Both the position numbers and the translations under genes were made by a program. From the NCBI GenBank assembly GCA_900470965.1, contig UCCS01000003.1, positions 8,034 to 42,256 on the forward strand: a stretch of DNA of 34,223 nucleotides. Direction: 5' to 3'. This document shows positions 29,863 through 34,223 of the stretch, in pieces. A model generated the notes under the pieces. It worked only from the letters and a program-made list of their open reading frames with translations, was not told where the DNA came from and made no database searches. How positions within the stretch are numbered: position 1 is the first letter of the stretch; each line of letters starts with the position of its first letter. This DNA comes from Hyphomicrobiales bacterium. GTDB lineage: Bacteria; Pseudomonadota; Alphaproteobacteria; Rhizobiales; Rhizobiaceae.

Positions 29863-30872
29863 TGACGGAGGATCGCTCTCCACAGACGAAGAAGGAGCCG
29901 GCGGTCGATCGCCGCCGGTTGCCGCTGAACGCGCTCCGGGCCTTCGAGGCTGTTGCGCATCACGGCAGCTTCACGGCGGCAGCCGCTGCGCTCAATATTT
30001 CGCAGAGCGCGCTTTCGCGGCATGTCATCGGTCTGGAAGAGAGCATCGGGCGCAAGCTTTTCGAACGCGGGCACAAGGCCACAACGCTGACGGATGACGG
30101 ACGCTCGCTCGCGGCCGGTATCGGCAAGGGTTTCGACCGTATAGAGCAGGCGCTGAAGGAAGTCTGCGCGCCGGAGGAACAGCGCCAGCGCAAGCTGCGC
30201 ATCAACCTGCCGCCGAGCTTTGCGATGAAGCTTACCGTGCCGCTGTTGACGGATTTCCGGCGCAGTTTCCCGGAAGTGCTTCTGGAGGTTTCGACGCCCT
30301 ACGGGGTGCCGGACAGCGAATTCGACGTGGCGGTCGTCTATACGCGGCCGGCCGTCGATGAATGGGTCACCGACCTGCTCTGGGAGGAGCGGCCGACGAT
30401 CCTGTGCCATCCTGATCTGGTGCCGGCCGATCTGATGCAGGGAGCGGTTTCGGACCTTGCGGCCTTCATTGGAGCAAACGAGATCATCCACATCAAGATC
30501 GTCGACATGGAGCCCTACCTCACCTGGCAGCGCTTCCTTGTGCAGAACGGTCTCGGCGGGGTTTCCGTGGCGCGCGGCGTGACATTCGACAGCGCCAGCC
30601 TCGGGGTTCAGTACGCCTTGTCTGGGCAGGGCCTGGTACTGGCGGACCCGGCGCTGTTTCGGGAGGAAATAGAAAGCGGCCGCTTGGTTGCGCCGGTCAC
30701 CGCACACTATTACGAAGGCTTCGGCTATTACCTGAAGACCGATGCGGAAGGGCTGGTGGATCCTCTGATTGCAGGGTTTCGATCCTGGATCATCAGCCGC
30801 TTTAGCAATCGTATGGTGAACGACGGTGAAAAGCCCGCCCTGCGCATCGTGTCTGGCACAGAGGGTGTCTGA
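29862..30872 (+). CDS. LysR family transcriptional regulator, GcvA-like
   Basis: 336-residue regulator. The N-terminal winged helix-turn-helix (about residues 20-78) reads LPLNALRAFEAVAHHGSFTA then ALNISQSALSRHVIGLEESI, with GRKLFERG. The co-inducer domain (about 108-310) begins LRINLPPSFAMKLTVPLLTD, contains EFDVAVVYTRP and WQRFLVQNGLGG, and ends in FRSWIISRF. The N-terminal Glu/Lys-rich tail of about 18 residues is extra. Unusually for LysR, the gene is co-directional and embedded: it overlaps the aldehyde dehydrogenase by 1 nt and lies 36 nt before the importer's binding protein. It likely controls the whole unit, with a pathway metabolite as co-inducer. Confidence 0.93.
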   Translation: MTEDRSPQTKKEPAVDRRRLPLNALRAFEAVAHHGSFTAAAAALNISQSALSRHVIGLEESIGRKLFERGHKATTLTDDGRSLAAGIGKGFDRIEQALKEVCAPEEQRQRKLRINLPPSFAMKLTVPLLTDFRRSFPEVLLEVSTPYGVPDSEFDVAVVYTRPAVDEWVTDLLWEERPTILCHPDLVPADLMQGAVSDLAAFIGANEIIHIKIVDMEPYLTWQRFLVQNGLGGVSVARGVTFDSASLGVQYALSGQGLVLADPALFREEIESGRLVAPVTAHYYEGFGYYLKTDAEGLVDPLIAGFRSWIISRFSNRMVNDGEKPALRIVSGTEGV

Positions 30873-30908
30873 TAGCGACCATACTGCCATTCAAGGAGGA
30901 GGCAGATC

Positions 30909-32534
30909 ATGACTGAATTGAAAACCAACAGCGGCAACCCGCTGCATCCCTCCGTGCCGGAACTGTGCGAACAGGTCCGTGCCGGCAAGATCGATCGCCG
31001 CGGTTTCCTGCGTGCCGTCGCCTGGCTCGGTGTGACGGCGGCCTCCGCCAGCGCCTTCCTCGGTGACAGCAAGCCGGCTCTTGCGCAGGAAACGCCTACT
31101 GATGGCGGTACGCTGCGTTTCGGCTGCCAGATCCAGGAACTGACCGATCCAATGATGACGAGCTGGATCGAGGCTTCGAACCTCTATCGCAACAGCCTCG
31201 AATTCCTGACCTTTGTCGATGCCGACAACGTCACCCATCCCTATCTCGCCAAGAGCTGGACGCCGTCTGCCGATCTCAAGACCTGGGATTTCGAGCTGGA
31301 CGAGCGCGCCAAGTGGTCGAATGGCGATGCCTTCACGCCCGAAGACGTGATCTTCAATATTCAGCGCTGGATCGCTCCGGACTCGCAGTCTTCCAACAAG
31401 ACCGCTTTCTCGGCCGTCGAGAAGGTGGAAAAGACCGGCGACCATGCGGTCCGCATCACGCTGTCGCGCGCGGTTTCCTCGCTGCCCGAACAGCTCTACT
31501 CCTACACCTGCCCGATGTTGCACCGCGATTTCGTCAAGGGCGGCGCCAACTGGCCGGCCAATCCTGTTGGTACCGGTCCCTTCAAGCTGGAAAGTTATGA
31601 AGTCGGCCGTCAGGCCGTGTTCTCCAAGCGCGCGGATTACTGGGGCACGCCTGTTCATCTCGATGGCATCCAGTACATCGACCTCGGCACCGATATCACC
31701 ACGCATCTCGCAGCGCTTTCGAGCGGTCAGATCGATATCATCTACCGCGCGACGATCGCCGAATACGATCTCATGAAGTCGCTGCCGAACATCCAGATCC
31801 TGACCGGCAAGGCGGCACATACGCTCGTCATGCGCATGCAGTCCGATCAGAAGCCGTTCGACGATGTTCGCGTCCGCAAGGCCGTGCAGCTTGCCGCCGA
31901 CAACAAGCAGATGCTCGACGTCGCCTATCGTGGCGAGGGCGAAGTGGGCGCCAACTTCCACGTCTCGCCGGTTCAGCCCGATTACTTCGCGCTGCCGGCG
32001 GTTACCCGCGATGTCGAGAAGGCCAAGGCCCTGCTTGCAGAAGCTGGCCACAAGGACGGCCTGGATATTGAGCTGACGCTTGGTAACACGCAGGGCACCT
32101 GGGAGCAGGACACTGCGCAGGTGCTGCAGCAGAACCTTGCCGAAGCCGGCATCCGGCTCAAGCTCAATGTTCTGCCGGCCTCGCAATATTGGCCGATCTG
32201 GGACAAGGTTCCCTTCGGTCTGACATACTGGGCGCACCGTCCGCTCGGTGCGATGACGCTCGATCTTGCCTATCGCTCCGGTGGTGCCTGGAACGAGAGC
32301 CATTTCGCCAGCAAGGAATTCGACGCCGCGCTCGACGAGGCTCTCGCCGTCGTCGATCCGGCCAAGCGTCCCGAAGCCATGAAGGATGTCGAGCAGATCC
32401 TGCAGGATTCCGGGGTCATCATTCAACCCTACTGGCCGAACCGCTTCAGCGCCGCAGCCACCACCGTCCACGGTTTCGTGCTCCATCCGGCGGATTACTT
32501 CCGCATGGACGGCGTCTGGCTCGCCAAGGCTTGA
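30909..32534 (+). CDS. Family 5 extracellular solute-binding protein (Dpp/Opp type), Tat signal
   Basis: 541-residue secreted receptor. A long N-terminus ends in a twin-arginine signal (DRRGFLRAVAWLGVTAASAS, about residues 29-48), with cleavage near ALAQE. The mature part starts GGTLRFGCQIQELTDP; family blocks are LAKSWTPSADLKTWDFELDE, NPVGTGPFKLESYEVG, DDVRVRKAVQLAADNKQMLD and VEQILQDSGVIIQPYW. Peptides, opines, glycosides and other small solutes are carried by this family. AGGAGGAGG precedes the ATG. It is followed by two DppB/DppC-type permeases and sits behind the fae-aldehyde dehydrogenase genes, so the ligand is likely the compound those enzymes break down. Confidence 0.94.
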   Translation: MTELKTNSGNPLHPSVPELCEQVRAGKIDRRGFLRAVAWLGVTAASASAFLGDSKPALAQETPTDGGTLRFGCQIQELTDPMMTSWIEASNLYRNSLEFLTFVDADNVTHPYLAKSWTPSADLKTWDFELDERAKWSNGDAFTPEDVIFNIQRWIAPDSQSSNKTAFSAVEKVEKTGDHAVRITLSRAVSSLPEQLYSYTCPMLHRDFVKGGANWPANPVGTGPFKLESYEVGRQAVFSKRADYWGTPVHLDGIQYIDLGTDITTHLAALSSGQIDIIYRATIAEYDLMKSLPNIQILTGKAAHTLVMRMQSDQKPFDDVRVRKAVQLAADNKQMLDVAYRGEGEVGANFHVSPVQPDYFALPAVTRDVEKAKALLAEAGHKDGLDIELTLGNTQGTWEQDTAQVLQQNLAEAGIRLKLNVLPASQYWPIWDKVPFGLTYWAHRPLGAMTLDLAYRSGGAWNESHFASKEFDAALDEALAVVDPAKRPEAMKDVEQILQDSGVIIQPYWPNRFSAAATTVHGFVLHPADYFRMDGVWLAKA

Positions 32535-32541
32535 TCTTCGG

Positions 32542-32567
32542 CGGGGCCGCTCATCGCGGCGGCCCCG
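32542..32567 (+). other. Intercistronic stem-loop after the family 5 binding protein
   Basis: CGGGGCCGC / GCGGCCCCG is a 9-bp perfect stem with an 8-nt loop, 7 nt after the binding-protein stop and 20 nt before the permease start. No T tract follows, so message protection or partial termination is likely. Confidence 0.65.
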
Positions 32568-32587
32568 ACCCGGCAAAGAGGTGGTTC

Positions 32588-33547
32588 GTGACCGTTTTCC
32601 TTTTCATTCTCCGTAAACTGGCAAGCGCACTCGCGGTGATGTTCACCGTGTCGCTGCTCGTTTACCTGGCGCTGGAGGTCAATGTCGGCGATGTCGCCGT
32701 CAAGGTCCTCGGCCAGTTCTCGACGCCGGCTCAGCGCGCCCAGTGGCTGACGGCCAATGGTTACGACGATCCTTTCCTCATCCGTTACGGCCGCTGGCTC
32801 TGGTCCTTCATCACCGGTGACTGGGGAATGTCCACCTATTACCGTGCGCCCGTTGCTCAGCTGATCCCCGATCGGCTTGCAGCTTCCGGCATCCTTGCGG
32901 GCGGTGCGCTACTGGTGATCGTGCCTGTGGGCCTGTTTGCGGGCATCGTTGCCGGCATGCGTCAGGGTTCGGTTCTCGATCGTATCGTCTCCTTCATTGC
33001 GATCGCCACGACCTCGATCCCGGATTTCGCCTCCGCCGTCTTCTTCTCGGCCGTCTTCGTCTTCTGGCTGCACTGGCTGCCAGGTGCCAGCACCATGCTA
33101 TCAGGTTTCTCGCTGCAGCAGATCATTCTGCCCGTTCTGGTGCTCGCCTTCTATTCCACCGGTTACCTGGCGCGCGTCACCCGCGCCTCGATGATCGAAG
33201 TCATGGGCACGCATTACGTCCGCACGGCGCGACTGAAGGGCGCCAGCACGGCGCGTATCGTCTGGCGCCATGCGCTGCGCAATGCGCTGATCACGCCGGT
33301 TACCGTCATCATGCTGCAGTTTCCCTGGCTGCTCTCGGGCGTCATCGTCGTGGAGGTCTTCTATGCCTATAAGGGCTTCGGCACGCTTCTCTATGACGCC
33401 GCGCTCAATAGCGATATCCGCCTGGTCGAAGCCTGCGCGATGGTGAGCGTCGTCGTCGTCGTCGCGACGCAGATCCTCTCCGACCTCGCCTATGGCTGGC
33501 TCAATCCGCGTGTCTCGCTGCTCGATGCAGCCAAGGGACGGAAGTGA
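32588..33547 (+). CDS. ABC importer permease, DppB type
   Basis: 319-residue inner-membrane permease. TM1 is LASALAVMFTVSLLVYLALE (about residues 10-29), then a periplasmic loop with QRAQWLTANGYDDPFLIRYG, a DppB hallmark. Segments include ILAGGALLVIVPVGLFAGIV and AVFFSAVFVFWLHWL, and the EAA loop is YVRTARLKGASTARIVWRHA followed by LRNALITPV. GTG 32588 is the start, with GAGG 6 nt upstream; the longer open frame upstream overlaps the binding-protein gene and is rejected. The stop is 7 nt before the next gene. It pairs with the DppC-type permease. Confidence 0.94.
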   Translation: MTVFLFILRKLASALAVMFTVSLLVYLALEVNVGDVAVKVLGQFSTPAQRAQWLTANGYDDPFLIRYGRWLWSFITGDWGMSTYYRAPVAQLIPDRLAASGILAGGALLVIVPVGLFAGIVAGMRQGSVLDRIVSFIAIATTSIPDFASAVFFSAVFVFWLHWLPGASTMLSGFSLQQIILPVLVLAFYSTGYLARVTRASMIEVMGTHYVRTARLKGASTARIVWRHALRNALITPVTVIMLQFPWLLSGVIVVEVFYAYKGFGTLLYDAALNSDIRLVEACAMVSVVVVVATQILSDLAYGWLNPRVSLLDAAKGRK

Positions 33548-33554
33548 GGGCGGC

Positions 33555-34223
33555 ATGCGGAAAGCTGTAACACCCTATCTCACCAATCCGGTCGTGCTGA
33601 TCGGCGGATTCCTGACGATTGGCTGGCTGCTGGTGGCGATCTTTGCGCCAATCCTTGCGCCCTTCGATCCGATCCGCACGCTGTTGCCACTGGCAAAGCC
33701 CGGTACTGCCGCTCCGACAGGCGGCGTATTCTGGCTCGGCACCGACAAGCTCGGCCGCGATATCCTCTCACGCCTGATCTATGGCGCACGCACTGTCGTG
33801 GTGTTCTCGACGCTTGCGACCGTGACTGCCTATGTGGTCGGCGTGGCGCTCGGTCTTATCGCCGGCTACTGGCGCGGCTGGATCGATGCGGTCCTGTCCT
33901 ACATCGCCAATGTGGTGCTCTCCTTCCCGGTTCTGGTGCTTTATATCGTCATCATCGTCGTTGTCGGCTCCTCGCCATTCAACATCGTGCTTGCGGTCAC
34001 CTTCGGTAGTGCGCCGGCGATCTTCCGCATCGTGCGCGGCATTACCATCGATGTGTCGAGCCGCGACTTCGTGGCGTCTGCGGTGACACAGGGCGAAAGC
34101 ACCTGGCGCATCATGCTCTTCGATATTCTGCCCAATGCCAGCGGCCCGCTCGCAGTCGATTTCTGCTTGCGCCTCGGCTACACGGCGATCACCATCGGCA
34201 CGCTCGGCTTCCTCGGCCTCGGC
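33555..34223 (+). CDS. ABC importer permease, DppC type, partial
   Basis: 223 codons of an inner-membrane permease that runs off the right edge. MRKAVTPYLTNPVVLIGGFL starts it, then TM1 (IGWLLVAIFAPILAPFDPI) and FWLGTDKLGRDILSRLIYGA, the DppC signature after TM1. VALGLIAGYWRGWIDAVLSY and VVLSFPVLVLYIVIIVV are further segments. The EAA loop region is DFVASAVTQGESTWRIMLFD then ILPNASGPL. ATG 33555 has GAGGG just upstream, overlapping the DppB stop. ATPase genes (DppD/DppF type) are expected next but lie outside the window. Confidence 0.94.
   Translation, partial: MRKAVTPYLTNPVVLIGGFLTIGWLLVAIFAPILAPFDPIRTLLPLAKPGTAAPTGGVFWLGTDKLGRDILSRLIYGARTVVVFSTLATVTAYVVGVALGLIAGYWRGWIDAVLSYIANVVLSFPVLVLYIVIIVVVGSSPFNIVLAVTFGSAPAIFRIVRGITIDVSSRDFVASAVTQGESTWRIMLFDILPNASGPLAVDFCLRLGYTAITIGTLGFLGLG

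Noticed and set aside
28396..29883. Minus-strand open frame of 495 residues opposite the aldehyde dehydrogenase
   Set aside because: Antisense shadow; the plus strand has the full active site and tight operon junctions.
30891..32576. Minus-strand open frame of 561 residues opposite the family 5 binding protein
   Set aside because: Spans the gene exactly antisense and has no domain; the plus strand has a Tat signal and ribosome site.

Overview
The window looks like chromosome or large-replicon DNA of a Rhizobiaceae alphaproteobacterium. The reasons are high GC, dense operons of solute ABC importers each paired with a GntR or LysR regulator, a FixL/FixJ-style two-component cluster, a LuxR solo, and intergenic palindromes of a kind I recall from Rhizobium. 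It contains 28 protein genes that I support; the first and last run off the window. I see no rRNA, tRNA, CRISPR array, transposase or integrase.

Region 1 (1-10240) is an aromatic O-demethylation and ring-cleavage module. A minus-strand unit encodes an alpha/beta-hydrolase fused to a LigA-type extradiol dioxygenase alpha subunit, followed by LigB. It is divergent from a GntR/FCD regulator, which is followed by a LigM-type tetrahydrofolate-dependent aryl O-demethylase. A MurA-like enolpyruvyl transferase with Asp in place of the usual catalytic Cys comes next. A complete five-gene branched-chain-type ABC importer then runs on the minus strand. The palindrome ATGTATACAT occurs upstream of the dioxygenase unit, the demethylase and the importer, which suggests one regulon: uptake of a methoxylated aromatic acid, demethylation, then extradiol cleavage.

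Region 2 (10241-17978): a PPK2-type polyphosphate kinase stands alone and ends in a convergent terminator. A PotABCD-like ABC importer is divergent from a second GntR/FCD regulator and mannonate dehydratase (uxuA), with the palindrome ATACTAGTAT in the shared promoter. This points to uptake and breakdown of a sugar acid. A small ACT-domain protein follows on the other strand.

Region 3 (18003-23402) is regulatory: a third GntR/FCD regulator, a LuxR-type regulator with no luxI nearby and an atypical ligand pocket, an unrecognised 68-residue protein behind a 22-bp inverted repeat, a stand-alone receiver protein, a FixJ-like response regulator and a membrane PAS histidine kinase. A 565-bp noncoding stretch follows.

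Region 4 (23403-26771) is an HlyD-type adaptor with two ABC-2 permeases but no ATPase gene.

Region 5 (26877-34223, cut by the edge) is a co-directional unit: aldo/keto reductase, a formaldehyde-activating-enzyme (Fae) homologue, a succinate-semialdehyde-dehydrogenase-like aldehyde dehydrogenase, a LysR regulator, and a Dpp/Opp-type importer. It looks like a catabolic route whose substrate cannot be read from the sequence. The Fae homologue is the most surprising element, because no methanopterin-pathway gene is visible here.
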